From an uncultured Atopobium sp. (GTDB lineage Bacteria; Actinomycetota; Coriobacteriia; Coriobacteriales; Atopobiaceae): a stretch of 37,879 nucleotides of DNA. Position numbers and translations under genes: made by a program. Under the pieces are notes generated by a model that was not told the DNA's origin, did no database searches, and worked only from the letters and a program-made list of their open reading frames with translations. The stretch is from the NCBI GenBank assembly GCA_947252455.1, contig CAMXVQ010000007.1:1-37879 (forward strand), given 5' to 3'. This document shows positions 1-8,067 of this stretch, piece by piece. The first letter of the stretch is position 1. Each line of letters opens with the position of its first letter.

Positions 1-211
1 TGACAACCAACCACAAGCTTCTGTAAACCAATCGGCTGTACACACGGCAAGTGACGATCAATCAGGCACTCAAGGAGCTGTTTCGGCAAAACAGCCAAAG
101 ACTCCAAAAACCTCCGATTTAGCAGGTTCAGCTGCTGGAGTATTAGGCGGCTTAGGAGCTTTGTTCTCGCTTGCTGGTGCGTTTGTTTCGCTTAAGCTGA
201 ACAAAAGATAA
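1..211 (+). CDS. C-terminal fragment of a cell-wall-anchored surface protein (partial, 5' end off contig)
   Basis: The open frame enters from the left edge (first full codon at base 2) and stops at TAA 209-211, giving 69 residues. The first part is a Gln/Ser/Ala/Thr-rich, low-complexity spacer. It is followed by PKTPKTSD, a hydrophobic stretch of about 23 residues rich in Gly, Ala and Leu, and a basic tail ending KLNKR. This is the layout of a sortase sorting signal, although the motif is PKTSD-like rather than textbook LPxTG. Two other proteins in the window end the same way (MPQTSD, SPQTGD), which supports a local sorting consensus. The role of the missing part cannot be told. Confident as a wall-anchored tail, nothing more. 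Confidence 0.75.
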   Translation, partial: DNQPQASVNQSAVHTASDDQSGTQGAVSAKQPKTPKTSDLAGSAAGVLGGLGALFSLAGAFVSLKLNKR

Positions 212-257
212 AGCTGTTATGCATTCATAGAAGACGGATTTTAATCTGTTCATCTAT

Positions 258-293
258 AAAACGCGCTCGTAGCTTATTACGGGCGCGTTTTTT
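258..293 (+). terminator. Rho-independent terminator after the surface-protein gene
   Basis: Arms AAAACGCGCTCGTA (258-271) and TACGGGCGCGTTTT (278-291) pair over 14 positions with one G-U wobble, around a 6-base loop, and run into six T residues (288-293). It lies 47 bases after the stop codon of the surface protein. Confidence 0.9.
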
Positions 294-607
294 GTTGTGC
301 TGTTTTTGCAGTATGGTTTGTTTGCCAAAAACACTGTACGCCTGCATTACGCGTTATGGTGTGTTTGTTGAAAAACGCTGTGTGCTTGTAAGAAACATGT
401 TCTGCGTGATAGCGAACAACGCGCGTGCTATCAAGGATTTATTGTGATGGTCGTAAATTTTTAATCGCGCGTTACTAACGCTTAACTGTGGATTAGTATC
501 AACATGCTGTACAAACATATATTGATACTCACTATATATTGTGTTATTGTTTCTTGAGCTTTATTGAACACGAGCTTGTATTGTTATCGATAAGGAGAGG
601 AACGGGA
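294..607 (+). promoter_or_regulatory. 314-bp leader and regulatory region of the nrdFIE operon
   Basis: No gene is visible here. The right-hand part holds a likely promoter, -35 TTGATA (522-527) and -10 TATTGT (545-550) with a 17-base spacer. A NrdR box lies exactly in that spacer. A perfect 8-base inverted repeat, AGTATCAA (495-502) and TTGATACT (522-529), overlaps the -35. The ribosome-binding site AAGGAGAGG (592-600) follows. I see nothing specific in 294-480. Confidence 0.55.
529..544 (+). promoter_or_regulatory. NrdR box
   Basis: TCACTATATATTGTGT matches the NrdR consensus acaCwAtATaTwGtgt at 15 of 16 positions. NrdR is the Zn/ATP-cone repressor of ribonucleotide reductase operons. The site sits between the proposed -35 and -10, so binding would block the promoter. 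NrdR boxes usually come in pairs. Only a degenerate partner sharing the core ATATATTG is visible about 17 bases upstream (near 512-527), which is closer than the usual spacing. Confidence 0.8.
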
Positions 608-1627
608 ATGCAATCTGCTTCAAACGTACAACCAACATCTCAATCTCCAGTTGATTTTGCGTATGCTGACAAAGGCTGCAATATGCGTGCTGTTAATTGG
701 AACAGAATTCAAGATGAAAAAGATCTTGAGGTTTGGAATCGTGTTACTCAAAATTTTTGGCTTCCCGAAAACATACCTGTTTCTAATGATTTGCCGTCTT
801 GGAACGAGTTGGATAGTTCGTGGCAGCAGCTCATTATTCGCACTTTTACTGGGCTTACACTTTTAGATACGGTGCAAGCAACCGTTGGCGATGTTGCTCA
901 GATTCGTCATGCACTTACCGATATAGAGCAGGCAAATTACGCAAACTTTGCCTTTATGGTTGCGGTTCATGCACGCTCGTATGGTACGGTGTTTTCTACG
1001 CTGTGTAGCAGTGAGCAAATTGACGAAGCGCAGGCGTGGGTGGTTAATAACAATGCGCTCCAAAAACGCGCAAAAGCACTTATTCCTTACTATACGGGTT
1101 CTGATCCCTTAAAAAGTAAGGTTGCCGCAGCTCTTATGCCAGGATTTTTGCTCTATGGTGGCTTTTATCTGCCGTTTTATTTGTCTGCACGCAGCAAACT
1201 TCCTAACACTTCTGATATGATTCGTCTTATTTTGCGCGATAAGGTTATTCACAACTATTACAGCGGTTATAAGTTCCAGCAAAAAGTTCGCAAGCTTACC
1301 AGCGATGAACAACAGACTGTTAAAGACTTTGTATTTGATCTTATGTATCAGCTTATTGATTTAGAAAAAGCATATTTGCAAGACCTGTACAAAGATTTTG
1401 ATCTGGCAGACGATGCTATACGATTTAGCTTGTATAATGCTGGCAAATTCTTACAGAATTTAGGGTATGATTCTCCATTTTCAGAGCAGGAAACCTATAT
1501 TTCGCCCGAAGTTTTTGCACAGCTTTCTGCGCGCGCCGATGAAAATCACGACTTCTTTTCTGGTAGTGGGTCATCTTATGTTATAGGAACCTCTGAAGAA
1601 ACAACCGACGAGGATTGGGAGTTTTAA
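608..1627 (+). CDS. nrdF: Ribonucleotide reductase small (radical) subunit NrdF, class Ie-like metal-free variant (VPK type)
   Basis: This is the beta subunit of aerobic ribonucleotide reductase, 339 aa, which generates the radical that the large subunit uses to make deoxyribonucleotides. The start ATG 608 is chosen because AAGGAGAGG lies 7 bases upstream; a longer TTG start at 539 would begin inside the NrdR box. The ferritin-like fold motifs are clear (FTGLTLLDT, SGFYLP-like GGFYLPFY, NTSDMIRLILRD). Of the six metal ligands of class Ib NrdF, Asp87, His121 and His215 are kept. The three glutamates are Val118 (FMVAVH), Pro178 (LMPGF) and Lys212 (RDKVIH). This V/P/K triplet is the known signature of metal-free class Ie NrdF2, which uses a DOPA radical made from a tyrosine; Tyr125 (HARSY) is present at that position. 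It is followed by nrdI and nrdE with no nrdH nearby. Family identity is certain; the metal-free chemistry is inferred from residues. Confidence 0.95.
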   Translation: MQSASNVQPTSQSPVDFAYADKGCNMRAVNWNRIQDEKDLEVWNRVTQNFWLPENIPVSNDLPSWNELDSSWQQLIIRTFTGLTLLDTVQATVGDVAQIRHALTDIEQANYANFAFMVAVHARSYGTVFSTLCSSEQIDEAQAWVVNNNALQKRAKALIPYYTGSDPLKSKVAAALMPGFLLYGGFYLPFYLSARSKLPNTSDMIRLILRDKVIHNYYSGYKFQQKVRKLTSDEQQTVKDFVFDLMYQLIDLEKAYLQDLYKDFDLADDAIRFSLYNAGKFLQNLGYDSPFSEQETYISPEVFAQLSARADENHDFFSGSGSSYVIGTSEETTDEDWEF

Positions 1628-1629
1628 TC

Positions 1630-2070
1630 GTGCAAATTGTTTATTTTTCTTCTACCTCGGAAAACACGCATCGTTTTGTGCAAAAGCTTACCTGTGTATC
1701 TCATCGTATTCCGCTTAATCTGCAGGAACACATGGTGGTTGACAGTGAATACATTCTCATTTGCCCAACGTATTCGGGCGGAGGTAAAAACACACACGGT
1801 CATGTAGATACGCGCGGAGCTGTGCCCAAGCAGGTTATTCATTTTCTAAACGATGAACATAACCGCAAGTTGTGTAGAGCCGTCATTGGAACAGGCAACA
1901 CTAATTTTGGAGATAGCTTTGCGCTTGCTGGCCCCATTATTGCTGCTAAAGTTGGTGTTCCTCTTGCATATCAATTTGAATTATCGGGAACACAAGAAGA
2001 TGTTGCGCGCGTACAAATGCTTATCGACGAAAAGATTTCTCAACCCGAGAAAGCGCCCATGCTGGTCTAA
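1630..2070 (+). CDS. nrdI: Flavodoxin-like NrdI, RNR activator
   Basis: A 146-aa FMN-binding flavodoxin-like protein that supplies superoxide/oxidant to activate NrdF. In class Ie systems it is the partner needed to hydroxylate the radical tyrosine. Family motifs are intact: FSSTSENTHRF at the N terminus (phosphate loop), PTYSGGG, VPKQVIHFLND, and GTGNTNFGDSFALAGPIIA near the C-terminal half. The start is GTG 1630, two bases after the nrdF stop. GGGAG (1617-1621) inside the end of nrdF serves as the ribosome-binding site, so translation is probably coupled. A TTG at 1615 would add five residues and does not fit the family N terminus. Confidence 0.95.
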   Translation: MQIVYFSSTSENTHRFVQKLTCVSHRIPLNLQEHMVVDSEYILICPTYSGGGKNTHGHVDTRGAVPKQVIHFLNDEHNRKLCRAVIGTGNTNFGDSFALAGPIIAAKVGVPLAYQFELSGTQEDVARVQMLIDEKISQPEKAPMLV

Positions 2071-2213
2071 GACGCACGTAATGCAAGAAACTTTCTCCAC
2101 CATGTGCCGCCGCGCGCTGGTGTGTTTGTTCGCGCACTTATCGCGTGCTGCTGCGTCTACCTGTGCGCTTGATGTACGCATGTATTATAAACCTGCCAAA
2201 GAACGGACTTACT

Positions 2214-4421
2214 ATGTCAACTTCTACAACTGATTCTTATATTGCTCTTAATGCGCTTACGCGCTTCAAAACCGAAGACGGTCATTATAATTTTTCTGCC
2301 GATAAAAAGGCGGTACAGCTCTATCTTAAAGAGCAGGTCGAGCCTCGTCTTAAAACGTTTGAATCGTGTCAGCAACGCCTCGATTATCTTGTTGAACACC
2401 AATATTACGACAAGGCGGTATTAGACCTTTATAGTCAAAAAGATATAGAGGCACTTACGTCGTTGGCTTACGAGCAACATTTTGAGTTTTTGTCGCTCAT
2501 GGGCGCTATGAAATTTTATATGGCATACGCACTACAATCTGACGACAGGACAGTGTATTTAGAGCGTTTTGAAGACCGTGTTGTGATGTGTGCGCTTTTT
2601 CTTGCTAACGGCGATGTTGCGCTTGCGCGTAATTTGGTGCTCGACTTAATGTCTAATAGATTCCAGCCTGCAACACCTACGTTTTTGAATGCAGGTAAAA
2701 AGCGCCGTGGTGAATATATTTCTTGTTATTTGCTTCGTGTTGAGGACAACATGGAGTCAATTGCTCGTGGTATTGGAACTAGCTTGCAACTCTCAAAGCG
2801 CGGTGGCGGTGTGGCTTTGTGCCTTACCAACTTACGCGAAACAGGTGCTCCTATTAAGGGCTTTGCTCACCAAGCAAGTGGTGTTGTTCCTGTTATGAAA
2901 TTGTTAGAAGATACGTTTTCGTATGCAAATCAGCTGGGTCAGCGCCAAGGTGCAGGAGCTGTTTATTTGCATGCACATCATCCCGATATTATGCGTTTTC
3001 TAGACACCAAGCGCGAAAACGCAGACGAAAAGGTACGTATTAAGTCACTATCGCTTGGCGTTATCGTTCCAGATATTACGTTTAAGCTTGCAAAAGAAAA
3101 CAAGGACATGGCGCTTTTTTCGCCATACGACATAGAAAAAGAGTACAAATGTTCTATGGCAGACATGTCTATTACCGAAAAGTACGACGAGTTGATTAAC
3201 AATCCTCGGATAAAAAAGGACTATATTAGTGCACGCAAGTTTTTCCAAACCATAGCTGAGTTGCAGTTTGAATCGGGTTATCCGTATATCTTGTTTGAGG
3301 ACACGGTAAACAGACGCAATCCCCACAAGAAAGCTGGGCGTATTGTGATGTCAAATCTGTGTTCCGAAATTGCACAGGTGTCTACGCCAAGTTCTTATAC
3401 CGAAGATCTTGGATTTACGCAAACAGGTGTTGATATATGTTGTAACTTGGGATCTATCAACATAGCGGCTGCCATGGATCATGCATCTGAGTTTTCGCGC
3501 ACCATCAAAGACGCTATAGTTGCGCTCGACCGTGTGTCGCGTTCGTCTGATTTATCGTGTGCGCCTTCTGTTAATAAAGGAAACAAGCTTAATCACGCTG
3601 TTGGTTTAGGTGCTATGAACCTTCACGGATTTTTAGCAACGCACCACATTTATTATGCGTCGGCAGAGGCTGTTGACTTTGTTGATATGTTCTTTTATGC
3701 AATGGCATACCATGCATTTAAGGCTTCGTCAGAACTTGCGCAAACCGAAGGTGCGTTCGCGGGCTTTGCCGATTCAGAATATGCCGATGGCACTTATTTT
3801 AAGAAATACACCGAGCATAAGATTGAGCCTGCAACGCCGCGCATTGCCAAACTTTTGGCTGATTGCCACTTTGAGCTTCCCACCCAACAAGACTGGCAAG
3901 AGTTGGTTAAAGACATTCGCGCGCATGGTTTGGCAAATTCGCACCTTATGGCAGTTGCTCCTACAGGTTCTATCAGTTATCTTTCTTCGTGTACACCAAG
4001 TTTGCAGCCAGTTGTTTCGCCTGTTGAAACGCGCAAGGAAGGCAAAGTTGGACGTGTGTATGTTCCTGCCTATAAAATTAGCGACGATACCTATAAATAT
4101 TATCAAGACGGTGCATATGAGGTTGGTTACGAGGCAATTATCAACATTGTTGCGGCTGCACAAAAGCACGTAGACCAAGCAATTTCGCTTACCTTGTTCA
4201 TGACTTCACAAGCCACTACCAGAGATCTTAATCGCGCCTATATTTATGCTTTTAAGAAAAAGTGTGACTCCATTTATTACGTGCGCATTCGTCAAGACGT
4301 TTTGGAAGGCAGTGAACATCTAGAAAGCGATGAGATTTTACCCGATGCTGCAAAATCTGACGAGAAAAAATCTGCGTTTCATTGTGATGGTTCTTCGGAA
4401 TGTCAGGTTTGCATGATTTAA
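2214..4421 (+). CDS. nrdE: Ribonucleotide reductase large (catalytic) subunit NrdE, class Ib/Ie
   Basis: This is the alpha subunit that reduces ribonucleoside diphosphates, 735 aa and thus close to the family's usual ~700-720. Visible motifs are SCYLLRVEDNMESI with one active-site cysteine, LSKRGGGVAL, SNLCSEIAQ carrying the catalytic Asn/Cys/Glu, CNLGSIN with the second redox cysteine, APTGSISYL, and the radical-transfer tyrosine pair SIYYVRI. The C terminus ends with the swinging-arm cysteines ECQVCMI. ATG 2214 is preferred over an in-frame upstream start at 2145 because the family begins close to here. The Shine-Dalgarno is weak (AACGGA). A 143-bp gap separates it from nrdI, which is unusually long inside such an operon, but no hairpin terminator is seen there. 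Confidence 0.95.
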   Translation: MSTSTTDSYIALNALTRFKTEDGHYNFSADKKAVQLYLKEQVEPRLKTFESCQQRLDYLVEHQYYDKAVLDLYSQKDIEALTSLAYEQHFEFLSLMGAMKFYMAYALQSDDRTVYLERFEDRVVMCALFLANGDVALARNLVLDLMSNRFQPATPTFLNAGKKRRGEYISCYLLRVEDNMESIARGIGTSLQLSKRGGGVALCLTNLRETGAPIKGFAHQASGVVPVMKLLEDTFSYANQLGQRQGAGAVYLHAHHPDIMRFLDTKRENADEKVRIKSLSLGVIVPDITFKLAKENKDMALFSPYDIEKEYKCSMADMSITEKYDELINNPRIKKDYISARKFFQTIAELQFESGYPYILFEDTVNRRNPHKKAGRIVMSNLCSEIAQVSTPSSYTEDLGFTQTGVDICCNLGSINIAAAMDHASEFSRTIKDAIVALDRVSRSSDLSCAPSVNKGNKLNHAVGLGAMNLHGFLATHHIYYASAEAVDFVDMFFYAMAYHAFKASSELAQTEGAFAGFADSEYADGTYFKKYTEHKIEPATPRIAKLLADCHFELPTQQDWQELVKDIRAHGLANSHLMAVAPTGSISYLSSCTPSLQPVVSPVETRKEGKVGRVYVPAYKISDDTYKYYQDGAYEVGYEAIINIVAAAQKHVDQAISLTLFMTSQATTRDLNRAYIYAFKKKCDSIYYVRIRQDVLEGSEHLESDEILPDAAKSDEKKSAFHCDGSSECQVCMI

Positions 4422-4522
4422 GGTATGCCGTGCGATCCACCCATGAGGCTTAATAGTATGAACATGACTATGGGACAACATGAGGCGTTACGCGCATGTA
4501 AAACGCTTGCATGATAACAGGA

Positions 4523-4557
4523 AACGAGCAGGTCAATGATGACTTGCTCGTTTTTTT
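4523..4557 (+). terminator. Terminator of the nrdFIE operon
   Basis: Arms AACGAGCAGGTC (4523-4534) and GACTTGCTCGTT (4541-4552) pair over 12 positions with one wobble. The loop is 6 bases, and the 3' arm runs into seven T residues (4551-4557). The remainder of 4422-4708, between the convergent nrdE and transporter genes, shows nothing else I can name. Confidence 0.9.
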
Positions 4558-4708
4558 GTAAGGTGTTTACGCTGTGTGTTGGTGTTGTATGCGGGGTTGT
4601 TTTGTTTGTAGTGCTCACAGTATGCGCACGCCACCACGCTCATATCGTGCGTTTGCGGCGCCTTGTGTGATGTATGAACCTATGTAGTATATTGAGCAGT
4701 TAAGGTGG

Positions 4709-6031
4709 CTAATATCCCATTGCCTGCATAACAAACATGATGATGGTAAGAATGGTTACTGCAATGACGGTAAACCATGTAAGCATGGTCCACAGTTTAC
4801 TATTAACGTGTTTTCCCATGATAAATTTATTTGAAGCAATGCGTACCATGCACACCAACAGAATTGGCAAAAGAATACCATTTATGACCTGCGCAAACAT
4901 CATAATTCCAAATAAGTCAATATGAGGAATCAGAACAATTACCGCAGATATAACCAAAATAGCGGTAATAATTCCCCGATAAGCAGGTGCTTCTTGCCAT
5001 GTGCAGTCTGCACCACGTTCCCAGCCAAAAGCTTCGCAAATGCCACTCGCGGTAATTCCTGGTAGTACACAGGCCGCTAAAAATGACGCGCCAATAAGAC
5101 CAATGCCAAAGAGCGCATAGGCGTATTCGCCTGCAAGTGGAGCCAAAGCCGCTGCTGCGTCTTCTGCACCGTTAACGGTAATGCCTGCAGGGAACAGCAC
5201 TGCTCCCGTTGCAAGAATAATAAACCAGCTGATAACACTTGCTACAACAGCTCCAGTAACCGTATCAATTTGCTGATAGGGAATGTCTTCGTCGTGCGCG
5301 TTTTTATCAACAACATTTGATTGTGCTAAAAATATCATCCAAGGCGCAATGGTTGTTCCCACATTTGCAACTAATAACGACAAATACTGAGGATTAGGCG
5401 TAATTTGTGGCACGGCGGTAGTGAAAAGAGCGTATGACCAGTCGGGCTGTACTAAAAATCCTGCAATAATATAGGTTACAAATACGCAGCTGATAGCTAA
5501 GAGCACTTTTTCGATAGAGCGATAACTTCCGCTCATTGCCAATACCCAAATGAGTAACGCAGAAAGTGGAACCGAAAGATAGGTAGGCATGCCAAACAAG
5601 GCTAAACCAGAGGCAATACCCGCAAACTCTGAAAGCGTAACCGTTGTATTTGAGATAAGAAGTGCCATCATGGCAACTGCAGAACGCTTGACACCAAAAC
5701 ATTCGCGTATAAGCGACGCAAAGCCTTTTCCGGTAACACAACCCATACGAGCTGCTGTTTCTTGTACCACAATCAGCAAGAAACACATAATAGGAACCGT
5801 CCAAAGCTGACCGAAGCCAAACAGAGCACCAGCGTTGGAGTATGTTGCTACACCACCTGCGTCTGCACCAGCAAGTGCTGCAACCATACCGGGTCCCATA
5901 GCAAGCAACACGCGCTTAAACTGCAATTTTTGATGTTGACGCTTCAAAGTATTGGTTTGCTGTGTATTTACTGCGCTCTGCGTGTTTTCTGCATTATGCG
6001 TTTGTAAGGGCGTTGTTTGCTGTGTTATCAC
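4709..6031 (-). CDS. NRAMP-related transporter, NRMT-type (probable Mg2+ importer)
   Basis: A 440-aa integral membrane protein of the SLC11/NRAMP superfamily with about 11 hydrophobic segments after a polar ~40-residue N terminus. In Mn/Fe transporters the TM1 and TM6 ion-site motifs are DPGN and MPH. Here they read DAGG (residues 57-60) and APW (229-231). Loss of the TM1 Asn and the soft TM6 Met ligand is the hallmark of NRAMP-related magnesium transporters such as the Eggerthella lenta protein. GTG 6031 is chosen as start: it overlaps the TGA of the upstream MgtE-like gene as GTGA, with AGGAG 7 bases before. An upstream in-frame start at 6076 would lie inside that gene. Translational coupling suggests a joint role in Mg2+ uptake. 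Automatic annotation would probably call it MntH, which the ion site does not support. Confidence 0.85.
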   Translation of the reverse strand: MITQQTTPLQTHNAENTQSAVNTQQTNTLKRQHQKLQFKRVLLAMGPGMVAALAGADAGGVATYSNAGALFGFGQLWTVPIMCFLLIVVQETAARMGCVTGKGFASLIRECFGVKRSAVAMMALLISNTTVTLSEFAGIASGLALFGMPTYLSVPLSALLIWVLAMSGSYRSIEKVLLAISCVFVTYIIAGFLVQPDWSYALFTTAVPQITPNPQYLSLLVANVGTTIAPWMIFLAQSNVVDKNAHDEDIPYQQIDTVTGAVVASVISWFIILATGAVLFPAGITVNGAEDAAAALAPLAGEYAYALFGIGLIGASFLAACVLPGITASGICEAFGWERGADCTWQEAPAYRGIITAILVISAVIVLIPHIDLFGIMMFAQVINGILLPILLVCMVRIASNKFIMGKHVNSKLWTMLTWFTVIAVTILTIIMFVMQAMGY

Positions 6032-7902
6032 TGAAGAACTCCTAAAGCACCCATGCACATAATAGCTGCTATGCATATTACAAACGACAAAATCATAGAA
6101 ACAAGTGACAGCACAAAGCCTGAGGTATCAAGATTTTTTGCATCGCGTACCCGTAAAATTGCAAGAAACAGAGGAGACACTATAACAGATATGCAAGACG
6201 CAATACCAATTGCCACAAACGACGAAAGAAAACCTTTTGATAGTACAGCGTCAAAATTGCGCATGGTGCACAATATAGAAAAAATTACTTCGATTGCCGC
6301 AAAAATAGCGGCAAACACAAGCGCCAGACCAAGGCTTTTAACACCAAAGCCCAAATCGGATGGCGAGTTTTCGTCGTCTGCATCGTTTTCAAGGAAGAAA
6401 TTAACGGTATGCGAAATAGAGGCGTCACCAAACATCAAACACACAGGCAGAAGCGCGCATGTAAACAGCATGAGTGCATTTTTATGAGCATCAGGTAAAG
6501 GAAGATGAAGCAAGCCACACAAATGGAGTGCAAAGGTAATACATGAACCAAACACCCATATAAACAGCCATGCGTTATGACGAAGTAACCAAACAAGCGC
6601 GCCTGTTTGTCGCTTGGAGTCACCATCATTTGCGCCAGCACCCGCAATTTGTAGGTCTTCTTCGTGCTCTTCTTCCATAACGTCAAGCGCGTCATCAACG
6701 GTAACAATACCTAATAGACGCTTGTTGTCGTCAATAACAGGCATTGCCAACAAGTTGTACTTTGCAATGTTCTCGGCAACGTCTTCTTGGTCGTCATCGG
6801 GATTTGCAGTAATCATGTCGGTAGTTGCTATGTTTTTAAGTGGTGTTGCTGGCTCGTTAATAATAAGCTTATTGAGATTTACCACGCCGCTTAAACGGTT
6901 TTCATCGTCTTTTAAATACACATAGTGTACGGTTTCAAAGTCTTCATCAAGCGCACGCATGCGGGCAACCGCATCTGCAACGGTTTGTGCTTCTGGCAGG
7001 CACAAAACCTCAGAGGTCATAATACGACCTGCAGTGTCTTCTCTATAACCCAAAAGCTGTCTAATGGCTTTGCGCTCTTTTACACCCATAAGGCGAAGGA
7101 TTTTTTCTGCCTTGTCATAGTCAAGTTCGCTTACCAGCTCAGCTGCGTCGTCTGGATCCATTTCCGATAACATACGCGACGCGTCGGTATCGGCCATGTC
7201 GCCCATAATTTCTGCGGCAATATGGTCATCGTCAAACTCGGCGATTGCGTCTGCAGCGCGCTCGTCATCTAGCTGCGCAAATACGCGTCCACGCAAGCGC
7301 GGATCAAGACGCTCCAAAATGTCTGCAATATCGGCAGGGTGCAGACCATCGAGTGTTTTATGCGATACAGATAGCTTTACATTAGACAAATCGCGATCAA
7401 GCAGGTCCATATAGTTCCATGCGATAATTTTTTCGGGCATGGGCTTGCCAAGCGATTTTGCAATTTTAAGCGTGAGCGTTTCAAGTGCAGGAGAAAGCGA
7501 GCGTAGCAAACCGCGTATTCCAACTTCGGCACCAAGCAGACGAAGCTGTGATGAGCTGGTGTCTGAAAGCTTTAAGTCGTTTACTCTCACAACACGCATG
7601 CCGCGCGTATCAACAATTTGTTTGTTAAGCAAATCGCGTGCAATTAAAACTTCGTTAGGCTGAAGATAAGAAAATCTAATATCGGTATCAACTACTTTTA
7701 AGTGGATTTCTTCGGTAGAAAACGACTCAACATACTTGCGCCATGAAATCATAAAAGGCGTTTTGCCAGGGCCTTCAACAGCAAGTGCGGTAATACGAGG
7801 AAAGACTTCGCCCGTTGCAATGCCAAGGTCGTTCACGCGACCTATTTTTTCGCCTTTTGCATCAAATACGGGATTGCCCAATAGCTGGGATAGATAAATC
7901 AT
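6028..7902 (-). CDS. MgtE-like protein: PRC-barrel-like, MgtE_N, CBS pair and degenerate membrane domain
   Basis: 624 aa. The N-terminal ~145 residues carry two PRC-barrel-like stretches (around NPVFDAKGEKIGRVND and NKQIVDTRGMRVVRVNDL). Residues ~185-290 form an MgtE_N superhelical domain (LHPADIADILERLDP, acidic helices). Residues ~291-415 form a CBS pair. The last ~190 residues (about 435-624) hold five hydrophobic segments in MgtE-channel order. The segment usually containing GGNxGSQ reads FGDASISH (491-498), and the last helix lacks the pore aspartate. It has the Mg2+-sensing part of MgtE, but the pore looks degenerate, so it may regulate the co-translated NRMT transporter rather than conduct Mg2+ itself. 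Start ATG 7902 has AAGGGG at 7908-7913. I see no clear M-box riboswitch in the 165 bases upstream. Confidence 0.85.
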   Translation of the reverse strand: MIYLSQLLGNPVFDAKGEKIGRVNDLGIATGEVFPRITALAVEGPGKTPFMISWRKYVESFSTEEIHLKVVDTDIRFSYLQPNEVLIARDLLNKQIVDTRGMRVVRVNDLKLSDTSSSQLRLLGAEVGIRGLLRSLSPALETLTLKIAKSLGKPMPEKIIAWNYMDLLDRDLSNVKLSVSHKTLDGLHPADIADILERLDPRLRGRVFAQLDDERAADAIAEFDDDHIAAEIMGDMADTDASRMLSEMDPDDAAELVSELDYDKAEKILRLMGVKERKAIRQLLGYREDTAGRIMTSEVLCLPEAQTVADAVARMRALDEDFETVHYVYLKDDENRLSGVVNLNKLIINEPATPLKNIATTDMITANPDDDQEDVAENIAKYNLLAMPVIDDNKRLLGIVTVDDALDVMEEEHEEDLQIAGAGANDGDSKRQTGALVWLLRHNAWLFIWVFGSCITFALHLCGLLHLPLPDAHKNALMLFTCALLPVCLMFGDASISHTVNFFLENDADDENSPSDLGFGVKSLGLALVFAAIFAAIEVIFSILCTMRNFDAVLSKGFLSSFVAIGIASCISVIVSPLFLAILRVRDAKNLDTSGFVLSLVSMILSFVICIAAIMCMGALGVLQ

Positions 7903-8067
7903 ACAAACCCCTTACTCGCTCATGGCTATTTTCATAAACCTACATGTACACATACACTATAATTTTACACGGTTTTGCTCGTCTTTTTACGGCGTTTATA
8001 CGAGCTACTAAAATACCATGAGAAGCTCTCGTAATTACAAGTTTTTTATTGAGCTTATTTCTTGGAC

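Noticed and set aside
539..607. Longer nrdF beginning at TTG 539
   Set aside because: It would start within the NrdR box and upstream of the likely transcription start, and the perfect ribosome-binding site serves ATG 608.
4709..6031. Calling the transporter MntH (Mn2+/Fe2+ NRAMP)
   Set aside because: The ion-site motifs DAGG and APW do not match DPGN and MPH; they fit the Mg2+-type NRAMP-related group.
7903..8067. M-box Mg2+ riboswitch before the MgtE-like gene
   Set aside because: Only a weak 6-bp stem (TACGAG/CTCGTA) is found; no recognisable M-box conserved core or terminator stem in the 165 bases.
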